Assembly: GCA_036268615.1 (NCBI GenBank)
Contig: DATATV010000149.1
Location: 1-64,000 of the forward strand
Length of the DNA stretch: 64,000 nucleotides
Direction: 5' to 3'
DNA from: DATATV01 sp036268615
GTDB taxonomy: Bacteria; Actinomycetota; Actinomycetes; Mycobacteriales; Pseudonocardiaceae
The notes below the pieces were generated by a model, which saw only the letters and a list, made by a program, of their open reading frames with translations, searched no databases and was not told the origin of the DNA. Positions 12,001 to 18,537 of the stretch are shown here, one piece after another. Positions within the stretch are counted from its first letter, which is position 1, and every line of letters begins with the position of its first letter. A program made the translations under genes and the position numbers.

Positions 12001-15000
12001 ACGTCGAAGTTGAGCGAGGTGGACGCGACCACCCGGCCCAGCCCGCCCGCGCCGAACTCCGCGCGGGCCCAGGAAACCAGGTCCACCACGCTCTCCTGGG
12101 CAACCACCACGCCCTTGGGTCGGCCGGTCGACCCGGACGTGTAGATCACGTACGCGGGGTGGCCGGGCCGCAGCGGCCGCACCCGGTCGGCGTCGGTGAC
12201 CTCGACTTCGGCGAGCGCGGCCAGGGCGGCCGTCGTCTCCGGTGCGTCCAGGATCAGCGTCGGCACCCGGTCGTCGGTGGGCAGCCCGGCGGCGACCTCG
12301 GCGGTGCTCAGCAGCAGCGCCGGGGCGGCGTCGTCGAGCATGAAGGCGATCCGGTCGGCGGGATAGGCCGGATCGACCGGCAGATAGGCCGCGCCGGACT
12401 GGGCGACCGCGAGCAGCGCGACGATCATGTCGGCCGACCGGGGCAGCGCGAGCGCGACGAACCGCTCGGCGGCCGCGCCCCGGCTGATCAGCAGCCGGGC
12501 CAGCCGATTGGCCCGGCTGTTCAGTTCGTGGTAGCTGAGTTGCTGATCACCGCAGGTCACTGCGATGGTGTCGGGGGTGCGGTCGACCTGGTCGCGGAAC
12601 ACGGCCGGTAGCGTGGCCGGCGGGCTGAGCCGCTCGGCGCCGTTCCAGGACACCAGCAGTTGCTGGCGTTCCGCCGAGGTGAGCAGCGAAAGCCGACCCA
12701 ACCGGGCGTTCGGCCGGGCGACGATCCGGTCGAGCAGGATGAGCAGGTGCTCGGCCAGCCGCTCGACGGTCTCGGCGGTGAACAGCGCGGTGTTGTACTC
12801 GACGGCCAGGTTCAGCGTGTCCGCGCGCGGCAGGAACTCCATGACCAGGTCGAACCGGGCAGCCGGCCGGGGCAGGTCGTACTCGTCGACCCGCAGTTCG
12901 TCCAGGTCACGCGGGCGCACCATGGCCTGCTGCAACACCACCAGCGCCTGCACCAGCGGCGTGCGGCCGGGGTCGCGGTCCGGCGCGAGCTCCTCCACCA
13001 GCCGGTCGAACGGCACGTCGCCGTGTGCGAACGCGGCCAGCACGGTCTCCCGTACCGCAGCCAGGAACTCGGCGAACGTCAGCTGATCGTCCACTGTGGA
13101 TCTGAGCACCACGGTGTTGACGAAGAAGCCGACCAGTTCCTCCAGTTCCGGCCGGTCGCGCCCGGCGATCGCGGTGCCGACCGGCACGTCCCGCTGACCG
13201 CTGTACCGGGACAGCACCAGCTGCACCGCGGCGACCAGCGTCATGAACAGGGTCGCGCCGTGCGCCTGGCCGAGTTCGGTCAGGCCGCGGACGAGCTGGG
13301 CAGGCAGGTCGACCCGGTGGATCGCACCGGCCGGGTCACGCACCGGCGGGCGCGGGTGGTCGGTCGGCAGGTCGAGCACTTCCAGCCCGGCCAGCGTTCG
13401 CCGCCAGTAGTCGAGGTGCTCGGCCAGCGCCGGATCGGTCCGCCGCTCCCGCTCCCAGACCGCGAAGTCCGGATACTGCACGGTCAGTTCGGGCAGCCGG
13501 GCCGGCCGGTCGTGGCGGGCGGCCGTGTAACACTCGGCGAGCTCGTCCACCAGGATGCGCACCGACCAGCCGTCGGTCACGATGTGGTGCTGGTGCAACA
13601 ACAACACATGCTGATCCGGTTCGAGCCGAACGAGCACCGCTCTGGTCAGCGGCCCGGTGGCCAACTCGAACGGCCGTTCCAACTGCTCGGCCAGCGTCCG
13701 GTCCAGCTCGACCGCGCGGCCGGTAAGATCCACAGTGGACAGACTGATGGTGCCGGTCTCGGCGATCCACTGGCGGCCGACCCCGTCGACGGTGTGGAAC
13801 GTCGTGCGCAGCGAGGCGTGCCGCTCGGCGAGCGCGGCCAGCGCGGTGCGCAGCGCGGGCTCGTCCAGTGGGCCGGACAGCCGCAGGCCGACGCCGGTGT
13901 TGTACTCGGTGCCGCCGGGCGTGAGCCCGTCCAGGAACCACAACCGTTGCTGCGCCGAGGAAAGCGGCAGCTCGCCAACAGCCACCGGGATGATCGGCGC
14001 GTCCTCCTGACGAACGGAGACGAGCTCGGCCAGGCCGGCGATCGTCCGCACGTCGAACAGCGTGCGCAGCGACCCGTCGACCGCGAACGTCGCCCGCATC
14101 CGCGCGAACACCTGCGACGCCAGGATCGAGTCGCCGCCCAGCTCGACGAAGTCGTCCTCGACGCCGACCGACTCGACGCCGAGCACGTCCGCCCAGATAC
14201 CGGCCAGCGTCCGCTCCACCTCGGTGCGGGGAGCGACGTGACCGGCCGGGATGTCCGTCGTGACACCGGGTGCGGGCAGTGCCCTGCGGTCCAGCTTGCC
14301 GTTGGGGTCCAGCGGCAACGCGTCCAGCACCACGAACGCGGCCGGCACCAGCGCCGGCGGAAGTGCGTCGGCGACCAGCGCCCGCAACACGCGCGCCGCG
14401 GGAGTGGCCGTGAGGGCGGGCACGACGTAGGCGACCAGCCGGCGTGGCTCGCCCCGGGCGATCACCACGACGTCGGCCACGTCGGCGCTGCCGCGCAGCA
14501 CCGTCTCGATCTCCCCGGGCTCGACCCGGACCCCGCGGATCTTGACCTGGTGGTCCACCCGGGCGACGAACTCGAATTCGCCGTTCTCCGCCTGGCGGAC
14601 CCGGTCCCCGGTGCGGTAGAGCCGCGACCCGGGTGCGCCGAACGGATTGGCGACGAACAGCTCGGCGGTGCGGCCGGGACGGTTCAGGTAGCCGCGGGCC
14701 AGCGCGACACCGGCCACGTGCAACTCGCCGACCGCGCCCGCCGGCACCGGCCGCAGCCGGTCGTCCAGCACGTGCGCGGTGACGGTCGGGATCGACCGCC
14801 CGATCGGCGGGGTGCGGCCGGGCGCGAGCGGCTCGCTCCAGGTCGAGACGACGGTCGACTCGGTCGGGCCGTAGGCGTTGATCATCCGACGGCTGGGCGC
14901 CCAGCGTTCGACGAGGTCGGCCGGGCACGCGTCCCCGCCGACCACGAGCGTGCGGAACTCGGGCAGCTCGGCCGGCGGCAGCGTGGCCAGCGCGGCCGGC

Positions 15001-15773
15001 GGGATGAGCGCGTGCGTGATGCGCTGCCCGGCGAGCACGCCCGCCAGGCCGTCGCCCAGCAGCGGCCCCGGCGGTGGGACGACCAGCGTCGCGCCGACCA
15101 GCAGCGACATGCACAGTTCGAGTACGGACGCGTCGAAGCTCGGCGAGGCGAACTGCAACACCCGGTCGCCGGCCCGCACGTCGAACCGCTCGGCCTCGGC
15201 CGCCGCGAAGCCGGCCAGACCCCGATGCGAGACGACCACGCCCTTCGGCCGGCCGGTCGAGCCGGACGTGTAGATCACGTACGCCGGGTTGGCCAGCCGC
15301 AGCGGTGAGGTCCGGTCGGCGTCGCTCGGGTCGTGCCCCGGCTGTTCGGCCAGTTCGGCCACGGTGGCCGGCGCGTCGAGCAACAGCTGTCGGGCGCCAC
15401 CGGGTGCCGGCGCGTGGATGGTGTCACTGACCACCAGCACGGGCCGGGCGTCGGTGAGCATGAAGGTGATCCGGTCGACCGGGTAGGCCGGATCGACCGG
15501 CAGATAGGCCGCGCCGGCCTTGGCCGCGGCGAGCTGCGCGACCACGATGTCGACCGAGCGGGGCAGGGCCAGTGCGACGATCCGCTCCGGCCCTGCTCCG
15601 GCGGCGATCAACAGGTGGGCGAGGCGGTTCGCCCGGGTGTTCAGTTCGCGGTAGCTGACCATGTCCGAGCCGGCCGTCACCGCGGGTGCGTCCGGTGTGC
15701 GGTGCACCTGGCGTTCGAACAGCTGGGACAGCGGACCCGGCGCTGACACAGTTCGCCCGTCGGTGTCGTTCAT
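1..15773 (-). CDS. Nonribosomal peptide synthetase, four and a half modules visible (3' end outside window)
   Basis: The reading frame is open from the ATG at 15773 to the left edge, giving about 5257 residues without a stop. Module 1 is A-T with the carrier serine at residue 549. Modules 2, 3 and 4 are each C-A-T-E with carrier serines at about 1600, 3099 and 4601, all in GGDS motifs. A fifth condensation domain begins near residue 5090. The E domains are recognised by HHLVVDGVSW or HHLVIDGVSW, EGHGRED, VGWFT and FNYLG motifs. The C domains that follow them carry HHVLLDGW, expected of D-to-L condensation. Substrate codes read by eye are roughly DALLVGAVV (A1), DVFSVAIVY (A2) and DAYWWGGTF (A3 and A4). 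The last resembles valine codes; the first two I cannot assign. An alternative in-frame ATG lies at 15797, but AAAGG sits 12 bases before 15773. There is no starter C domain, so initiation is by module 1 itself. The release domain, if any, is outside the window. Confidence 0.96.
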   Translation of the reverse strand, partial: MNDTDGRTVSAPGPLSQLFERQVHRTPDAPAVTAGSDMVSYRELNTRANRLAHLLIAAGAGPERIVALALPRSVDIVVAQLAAAKAGAAYLPVDPAYPVDRITFMLTDARPVLVVSDTIHAPAPGGARQLLLDAPATVAELAEQPGHDPSDADRTSPLRLANPAYVIYTSGSTGRPKGVVVSHRGLAGFAAAEAERFDVRAGDRVLQFASPSFDASVLELCMSLLVGATLVVPPPGPLLGDGLAGVLAGQRITHALIPPAALATLPPAELPEFRTLVVGGDACPADLVERWAPSRRMINAYGPTESTVVSTWSEPLAPGRTPPIGRSIPTVTAHVLDDRLRPVPAGAVGELHVAGVALARGYLNRPGRTAELFVANPFGAPGSRLYRTGDRVRQAENGEFEFVARVDHQVKIRGVRVEPGEIETVLRGSADVADVVVIARGEPRRLVAYVVPALTATPAARVLRALVADALPPALVPAAFVVLDALPLDPNGKLDRRALPAPGVTTDIPAGHVAPRTEVERTLAGIWADVLGVESVGVEDDFVELGGDSILASQVFARMRATFAVDGSLRTLFDVRTIAGLAELVSVRQEDAPIIPVAVGELPLSSAQQRLWFLDGLTPGGTEYNTGVGLRLSGPLDEPALRTALAALAERHASLRTTFHTVDGVGRQWIAETGTISLSTVDLTGRAVELDRTLAEQLERPFELATGPLTRAVLVRLEPDQHVLLLHQHHIVTDGWSVRILVDELAECYTAARHDRPARLPELTVQYPDFAVWERERRTDPALAEHLDYWRRTLAGLEVLDLPTDHPRPPVRDPAGAIHRVDLPAQLVRGLTELGQAHGATLFMTLVAAVQLVLSRYSGQRDVPVGTAIAGRDRPELEELVGFFVNTVVLRSTVDDQLTFAEFLAAVRETVLAAFAHGDVPFDRLVEELAPDRDPGRTPLVQALVVLQQAMVRPRDLDELRVDEYDLPRPAARFDLVMEFLPRADTLNLAVEYNTALFTAETVERLAEHLLILLDRIVARPNARLGRLSLLTSAERQQLLVSWNGAERLSPPATLPAVFRDQVDRTPDTIAVTCGDQQLSYHELNSRANRLARLLISRGAAAERFVALALPRSADMIVALLAVAQSGAAYLPVDPAYPADRIAFMLDDAAPALLLSTAEVAAGLPTDDRVPTLILDAPETTAALAALAEVEVTDADRVRPLRPGHPAYVIYTSGSTGRPKGVVVAQESVVDLVSWARAEFGAGGLGRVVASTSLNFDVSVFEIFCPLLTGGGIEVVHDVLALAEPPAGADSWTASLVSAVPSAFAQVIGEGTAPVDAETVVLAGEALTARAMRDIRAAMPGSRIANIYGPTEATVYATAWYSDGQDLDQSPPIGHPVANTLAYVLDAGLRPVPIGVPGELYLGGRALARGYLNRPGLTAERFGPNPFGPAGSRLYRTGDLVRWNGEGELVYLGRADHQVKVRGFRIEPGEIEATLVGHPDVAEAVVLARQDNSPHKRLVAYLVPTAGAAVDQDALRTWLAGSLPDYMVPAAFVELERLPLNPNGKLDRNALPAPDRSTTASDYLPPRTERERTLAAILAEVLGLDRVGLHDNFFGLGGDSILSIQVVSRARTAGLRLTAKDIFLHQTVATLAAVVSEVTERAAEQGAVRGELPLTPIQHWLFETNPQRPQHFHQSMTIEPAPDVDETALRVAMSALLDQHDALRMRFERTADGGWRQHNASVEPADVLRQHDLSGHAATDQAALISEITGAAQAGLDLATGPLWLAILFRLGADRPPLLWLSVHHLVVDGVSWRILLEDLHTAYQQVRAGEPVRLGAKTTSFKDWATGLAAHTAAGGFDDELPFWTGLPENTSLPADADGPNTVESTRSVTVRLDARRTRALLQDVPAAYRTQINDVLLAALGRTVCGWTGRDRVLIDLEGHGREDVLDGVDTSRTVGWFTTLFPVGLAVPAGRDWAPRLKSVKEELRRIPRRGIGYGALRGLAGTAPAIDPQLSFNYLGQFGLSEQHTGLYRALRGELALDADPAAERAHVLDVVGRIDDGCLEFTWFYSANRHQDSTVGALAEDMLTALTEIVEHCTRPGTGGRTPSDFPLARLDQPTVDRLVGDGRAVEEVYPLTPTQAGMVFHRLSQPGQGVYFQQVTLVLDGVPEVAALARAWQQVIDRTPALRSEIVWDGVPEPLQLVRRQVRPPIDERDWTGLSASEQSQALQQFLTEDRVSGINQRHAPLLRLMLARLSANTVQLVWTFDHVLLDGWSLFGVLADVLAAHGGAVELPARRPFRDYLDWLTRQDLPAAEQYWQGRLAGLAEPTPLPYDRAPRAAHSAESTDSIRVALTAAESDRLRAMAQGAGLTLNTIVQGAWAVLLSRHSGQSEVVFGSTVSGRPADLAGVESIIGIFITTLPTRVAVPGGTSVLDWLHGVQADATDARRFDFLPSGQLRACADLPERTNLFDSIVVFENYPVDRDPADGVRVRELHGIETTNYPLSVIAYPETELAFRLGYDPALFDAGTVDRLAGHLLVLLRALAADVHRPVRALPMLGETETRQLLTDWTATPGQPRVDTIASRFAAQVRRTPDAPAVTSHDDHTLSYAELNVRANQLAHRLLTLGLRPEQPVALLLDHSVDLVVAELAIAKAGGAYVPLDVHAPVARLRLLLTETGARLLLTDPAWYSTGSQIHNGQILLPGWDQTLTDEPAGDPAVPVRPDALAYLMHTSGSTGTPKGIAVTQHNVVTLTDHRRFHTPAHHRVLLHSPTAFDAATYELWVPLLTGGTVVTAPPVQLDVPTLHQLVTEQRITALWLTAGLFRVIAQDNPTVLATLAEVWTGGDVVPASAVRAVVHACPGLAVVDGYGPTETTTFATSYPISEPIPDTIPIGRPLDGMRAYILDSALNPCPIGTPGQLYLAGNGLARGYHNQPGRTAEKFVANPYGPPGDRLYDTGDLAHWTAEGTVYFHGRTDNQAKIRGFRIELGEIEAALTAHEQISQAVVVATADDLGRKRLVAHVVPTSADVLDPAALRAWTGTALPDYMVPAAFVLLDELPLSRNGKVDHRALPAPVWEASAGRVEPRTETERVLARIWTDVLGIDQVGVHDNFFELGGDSILSIQIASRAHGHGLRLTPQSLFRAPTIATLATTLTPTTTARAAQRPVTGPAPLTPVQHWFFATPMARPEYFHQSIVAELGDRTDPVALGRAFQAVLTQHDALRLRFAQVEGEWRQQHGPVEEIEAPQRLDLATVAEEALPAVLAGIIEEIESGLVLSSGPLVRAVLVELGAGRRPRLLVIAHHLVIDGVSWRILLDDLNTAYQQAVAGRPIQLGAKTTSFQDWASGLTELATTGGFDDELDHWTALDAPAELPVDGYGDNTVANMRTVNVQLDPKHTAALLTDVPAAYRTQINDVLLTALASSLCGWAGRDQVLVNLEGHGREDVLDGVDTSRTIGWFTTIYPVGLTRPDDDWGTALKSTKERLRGIPRRGIGYGALRHLAGKAELVDRPAARISFNYLGRFRWSAEGDQLVRAIPAGLDGASAGDNGRAHELDVVGSVEGDRLGFTWYYSTALHEPATVRRLAQDMLRALVRIIEHCARADAGGRTPSDFPLTRLSQAEVDGLVGDGRAVEDVYPLTPMQAGMVFHGMVHSDSSAYLNQVQLRLSGVSDPTALAEAWQRVVDRTPILRSSVVWAGVPEPVQVVWRHTTVPVTFQHWTEDEYPAKVVELLARDRAEGLRLESVPLLRLVIATLPDNDVVVVWTFHHVLLDGWSAAAVFGEVCALYAAINGGTEPALVARRPFRDYLGWLAEQDAEQAERHWRSVLAGITGPTALPYDRPPVAAHRAQSGGTVRGALSADRSGQLRDLAARSGLTLSTIVQGAWAVLLSRHSGDNEVVFGSTVSGRPADLPGVEAMVGLFINTVPSRLRVEGGRDVLGWLRAAQEEQLAARVYDFTSLAQIQGWAELPPGTNLFDSIVVFENYPFDPTAITAHGVLLREVTDVEPTNYPISVVVTPGVELGFRLDYDPDLFDRTTVERLAIHLDALLTGIAADPNRPVRALPMLGERETWQLLTGWNSTVEQPRTDTVVSRFAAQVRQAPEATAVVTHDGRELSYADLNGYANQLAHQLIELGVRAEQPVGLLLRHGVELVAAELAVLKAGGAYVPLDSRAPEQRLRTMLDEAGISVLLTDQADHPVAGSGYRGTVVVLGSRGTLAHQPDTDPLVALRPDSLAYLMHTSGSTGTPKAIAVTHHNISTLTDHQQFHNGHHHTVLLHSPTAFDAATYELWVPLLTGGTVVTAPPTQLDPVMLDELIRRHGITALWLTAGLFRLIAHENPAVLAPLDEVWTGGDVVPATAVQAVLAACPDLTVVDGYGPTEATTFATSFPIGRPVPDPIPIGRPLDGMRLYLLDSTLTPCPIGTPGRLYLAGSGLARGYHNHPRLTAEKFIANPYGPPGDRLYDTGDIARWSADGTVHYLGRTDNQTKLRGFRIELGEIETALTARSDITQAVVLTVETDGRKRLVAYVVATGLDTEAVRAGLAADLPDYMIPAAFVSLDALPLTRNGKLDRAALLALGLPAADRVGHVPPRTEIERVLAGIWADVLRVDRIGVHDNFFELGGDSILSIQIASRARGHQLTISPQHLFSTPTIAALASTLGTTTKAAPAESGPVTGRAPLTPVQHWLFETNPGQPEWFDQSVTVELVAGVDRDALRAALGAVLDQHDALRMRFPRVDDQWQQENPGPDAVSVDDMFEVRASSEKDGVSAAVHQGFDLATGPLVRAVLFEPDNVLLIAVHHLVIDGVSWRILLDDLATAYRQAAAGRPVQLGARTTSFTDWATGLSELATTGGFDDELAHWTGLAASTEPVLPTDDSGPNTVVSTQTVTVRLNEADTDALLHDVPGIYRTQINDVLLAALGEVLGRWAGRDRVVVDLEGHGREDVLDGREDVLDGRDTARTVGWFTSIFPVLLGRDPDWGSALKSTKERLRAVPRRGVGYGALRYLARNVALRDGPDPQVSFNYLGQFDENLSDTRLYTAGGDLDSAVGPESGRPHLLDIVGAVRRGSLEFSWFYSTNQHHEDTVDALAEQLLDALREIIRHCADPAAGGRTPADFPLAALDQATVDRLVGDGRSIEDVYPLTPMQAGIVFHGLAQHEHGVYLEQVTFVLAGVTDPAALATAWQRVVDRTPVLRSSMCWTGPAEPVQLVHRQVTLPVRHLDWRQSTESERAAALAALLAEDRAAGINLAAPPLLRLTLARVADDEVQLVWTFHHVLLDGWSV
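980..1021 (-). repeat. Exact 21-bp tandem duplication inside the module 4 epimerase
   Basis: Positions 980-1000 and 1001-1021 are identical. In the protein this doubles the seven residues REDVLDG directly after EGHG, so module 4 reads EGHGREDVLDGREDVLDG before DTARTVGWF. Modules 2 and 3 have a single copy followed by VDTSRTVGWF. The frame is kept. Confidence 0.97.
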
Positions 15774-15882
15774 TCGGAATCGGAACCTTTCGGACATGGT
15801 CGGCCGGACCGCGTGCACGGCGAACGCACCGGACTCGCCGGTTCGATCCCGTAGCGCGGCCGCCAGTGGGAAGAAGATGTTG
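15774..15882 (-). other. 109-bp spacer between the cyclase-like gene and the synthetase
   Basis: The two genes run in the same direction and are probably co-transcribed. The spacer has a weak AAAGG sequence before the synthetase ATG. I see no convincing terminator. Confidence 0.5.
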
Positions 15883-17229
15883 CTATGAAACGGATTCCAG
15901 CCGACGAGCGATGCGGCCGCCGGTCTGCAGTCCGCTGACCCGGCCGGTGCTCGGATGGCTGAGGAAACGCCCGGCGGCTATTGGCCGACCCGACTCAGGG
16001 TGCCGGACGGAGAACTCGCCCCGATCGTAGAGGGTCAGATCCGGATAGATCTCACCGGCGACCGCCACATAGGGGCAGCCGTCCTCCCGGACAGAGACCG
16101 CGTACTCGGTGTCGCCGTTCACATAACGGCCGAAGAACCCGGCGGACAACGGAACCGGGCGGTTGGTGGAGGATTTGGGAGTATAGGTGGCGACGGGGAA
16201 ATACGAGCTGCGCAGCTCGTCGAGCAGGTCCTGCCAGAGTTCGATCCCGGTATCCGCGTTGGTGGTCAGGGCCACGATCCGGCCACCGGCGGGGTCAATG
16301 CGTAAGTGGCAGGATGTGCCGTCCGCGGTTCCGTCATGGCCTACCCAGGAACAGTGGTTGCCATCCCGGAACACCGCCATTCCCAGTCCCCAACCATCTG
16401 CCAACCCGAATGGAATGGCACCGGGCACGGCTCGGTGCATTTCCTGCACCGAGGCAAGATCCAGCGGAACGCCCGGCACGCGATCGGCGTGCAGGTGCAG
16501 CCGGGCGAACGCGACCAGGTCCTCGGCGCTCATCGCCAACGCGCCGGCCGGCGCGAGCGCGGCGGTGAGCGTCTGGTCGATCGGCCGTGCCACCCCGGTC
16601 ACCGGGTTGACCGCGTGCCCACTGGCGGTGGGACTCCGCGGCTGCCACTGACTCGGCGCCACCACGTAGGACGGCTCGATGCCCAGTGGGTTCAGCAGCA
16701 ATGACTCGACGGCCTCATTCCAGCTCAGGCCAGTGATCTCCTCGATGATCCTGGCCACCAGCAGGTACCCGAGATTGGAGTAGGAGAAACCTGCGCCCGG
16801 CGCACAGACCAACGCGATCCGGTCGGCCCGCTCGGCCAGGTAGCGGCGCACCGAGCCGGGTGTCTCCTGCTCGTCGTCCAGCCCGGAGGGCAGTCCGGAG
16901 GTGTGGCTGAGCAGTTGTCGCAGGGTGATCGTGCCGGCCAGTCGGGCGGCCGGGCCGGTGAGTTCGTCCAGGAAATGGCCGACCGGCTCGGCCAGGGCGA
17001 GGTCGTCGTCGGCGACCAGGATCATCGCGATCGCGGCGAGGAACATTTTTCCGATCGAACCGACCGGAATTCGCGAATTGACCGCGATCGCCCGACCGCT
17101 GTCCTGTTCCTCCTCACCGACCCACGCGGACGCGGCTTCCCCGTTGTGGTATATGGCGAGTTGCGCGCCGGGCACATGGTGGTCATGGCTCAGTCGTCGT
17201 AACAAGTCGGTTAGCAAGCCATCATCCAT
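15883..17229 (-). CDS. Stand-alone PBP-type (SurE-like) thioesterase/peptide cyclase candidate
   Basis: This 448-residue protein has a serine beta-lactamase/DD-peptidase fold. Visible catalytic motifs are SIGK (Ser58, Lys61), YSN (Tyr150, Asn152) and HDG (His298). After about residue 345 comes a beta-rich, lipocalin-like tail. That layout and length match the PBP-type thioesterases (SurE, DsaJ and relatives) that release and cyclise peptides from synthetases in trans, usually joining a C-terminal D residue to an N-terminal L residue. Its place directly before a synthetase rich in E domains supports that role. The alternative is an ordinary class C-like hydrolase or D-aminopeptidase, possibly for self-protection. 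I chose the ATG at 17229 because GGGGG lies 5-6 bases before it; a GTG at 17256 would add nine residues. Codon 10 is TTA, rare in high-GC actinomycetes and a mark of bldA-dependent genes. No signal peptide is apparent, which fits a cytosolic cyclase. Confidence 0.8.
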   Translation of the reverse strand: MDDGLLTDLLRRLSHDHHVPGAQLAIYHNGEAASAWVGEEEQDSGRAIAVNSRIPVGSIGKMFLAAIAMILVADDDLALAEPVGHFLDELTGPAARLAGTITLRQLLSHTSGLPSGLDDEQETPGSVRRYLAERADRIALVCAPGAGFSYSNLGYLLVARIIEEITGLSWNEAVESLLLNPLGIEPSYVVAPSQWQPRSPTASGHAVNPVTGVARPIDQTLTAALAPAGALAMSAEDLVAFARLHLHADRVPGVPLDLASVQEMHRAVPGAIPFGLADGWGLGMAVFRDGNHCSWVGHDGTADGTSCHLRIDPAGGRIVALTTNADTGIELWQDLLDELRSSYFPVATYTPKSSTNRPVPLSAGFFGRYVNGDTEYAVSVREDGCPYVAVAGEIYPDLTLYDRGEFSVRHPESGRPIAAGRFLSHPSTGRVSGLQTGGRIARRLESVS

Positions 17230-17839
17230 TGTCGCCCCCAGTGCTATCTTCGGCACCCGATCATGATCAATTAACCCGAGCGGGTTTCCGAAGGTCTATC
17301 ACGGACGTGATCACCAACATGGTTCCCCTACCGGCATATTGCCGTCAGCATGTCAGACCTCAAATTACTTACTCGCCATCGGGCTAGCAATCGGCTCTTC
17401 GGTCGGCCAACTGGTGCTTCTGGGCGAGTTTAACTCGCGGGTAACCTGGTCAGGAGGCACGCTGGGTAGTGATATCCGTAGATCATTTCGCTCTGTCGTG
17501 TAGTTTTCTGTGCTGTTCACTTTTCGGCGATTCGGCGACGCCGGGGATCGGGTGTGACGCAGCCGACATATTGCCCGTGACCTCGGCCGATGCGGTATTG
17601 GGCCATCCGTTGCAGGTCGGTGGTGCGCCTTGCCCAACCATTGGTGGCGATTTGAATCACGTCACCCGATCGGTTTAGATTTTGGCGCACTACTTGCGTC
17701 CACGGCAAGGCCTTACTCGGGAGTCCGCAACGAGCCGCTGGTTCGCGGTGGGAATGATCGAGAAATGGTCCTTTATGGACAATTGCTGGACGGGGCTTAA
17801 CCGAGGGGCGGAACAGGTGAACCCGTAAGGTGGGCACCC
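17230..17839. promoter_or_regulatory. Divergent control region between the peptide cluster and a TetR gene
   Basis: About 610 bases without a convincing gene, visibly richer in A and T than the flanks. It must hold the promoters of the cyclase/synthetase transcript and of the TetR gene. It contains a short perfect palindrome, ATCACG-GA-CGTGAT, at 17298-17311, and GATCATGATC at 17259-17268 just upstream of the cyclase gene. Either could be an operator. A short open frame at 17365-17637 on the minus strand has no coding features I trust. Confidence 0.5.
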
Positions 17840-18523
17840 ATGAGTGAGAATGGGGCGGCGCAGCGAACGAACGGCCGAGGACGCAGCCCGGCCGCCAGGC
17901 CGACCGACGACGAGCTGCTGGACGCGGCGCGCGCCGTTTTCGCTGATCGCGGCTTCGCGCAGGCCACCATGGAGGCCATCGCGGAGCGGGCCAACTCCAC
18001 CAAGCCCACGCTCTACGCGCACTTCGGCGACAAGGTCGCGCTCTACCAGGCCGCGTTCACCCGGGAGGCCACCGCGCTGGGCGAGTGGCTGGTCACCGTC
18101 TACGACGCCGGCGCGGATCAGCCGGTGCCCGAGCAGGTTCGTGGCTACGTGATGGCGCTGTTCCGATACGCCACGGTCCAGCCGGACGGCTTCCGCCTGC
18201 TGTTCGAGGGTTCGCCGGAGGACGAAATGTCCCCGGCCCGGCAGGGCATGGTCGACCTGATCACCCGGTTCGTCGCGAAGCGGGTGCGCAGCTACCTGCG
18301 TCAGGTCGGCCGGGAACCTGGGCCGAGTGCGGAGCTGCTGGCCGCGATGATGGTCGGGCTGGTCAGTTCGGCGGCGCATCTCACCCTGAAGGTCGAGGGG
18401 TTGGACCCGATCGCCGCAGGTGAGCTGGCTACGTCGTTCATCCAGGCTTCGGTGCGGCATCTGACGCCGGAGGCGTTGGCGGCGCTGGATGCGATCGACG
18501 GCCGGAGCGAGCCCTCGGTCTGA
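17840..18523 (+). CDS. TetR/AcrR family regulator
   Basis: A 227-residue protein with an N-terminal TetR helix-turn-helix at about residues 25-70 (TMEAIAERANSTKPTLYAHF). The C-terminal ligand domain ends near residue 215. AAGGTGGG precedes the ATG at normal spacing. It is divergent from the cyclase/synthetase transcript, with a 610-bp shared upstream region, so it may control the peptide cluster, itself or both. No ligand can be guessed. It converges with the sigma-factor gene, with only 14 bases between the stops. Confidence 0.9.
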   Translation: MSENGAAQRTNGRGRSPAARPTDDELLDAARAVFADRGFAQATMEAIAERANSTKPTLYAHFGDKVALYQAAFTREATALGEWLVTVYDAGADQPVPEQVRGYVMALFRYATVQPDGFRLLFEGSPEDEMSPARQGMVDLITRFVAKRVRSYLRQVGREPGPSAELLAAMMVGLVSSAAHLTLKVEGLDPIAAGELATSFIQASVRHLTPEALAALDAIDGRSEPSV

Positions 18524-18537
18524 TCGGCTGCCTTGGG

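Noticed and set aside
15883..17229. Reading the SxxK hydrolase as a beta-lactamase resistance gene
   Set aside because: No signal peptide, lipocalin-like tail and direct linkage to a synthetase rich in E domains fit a PBP-type thioesterase better, though the alternative is not excluded.
17365..17637. A 90-codon minus-strand open frame in the large intergenic region
   Set aside because: No ribosome site, no recognisable domain and mixed composition; treated as non-coding.
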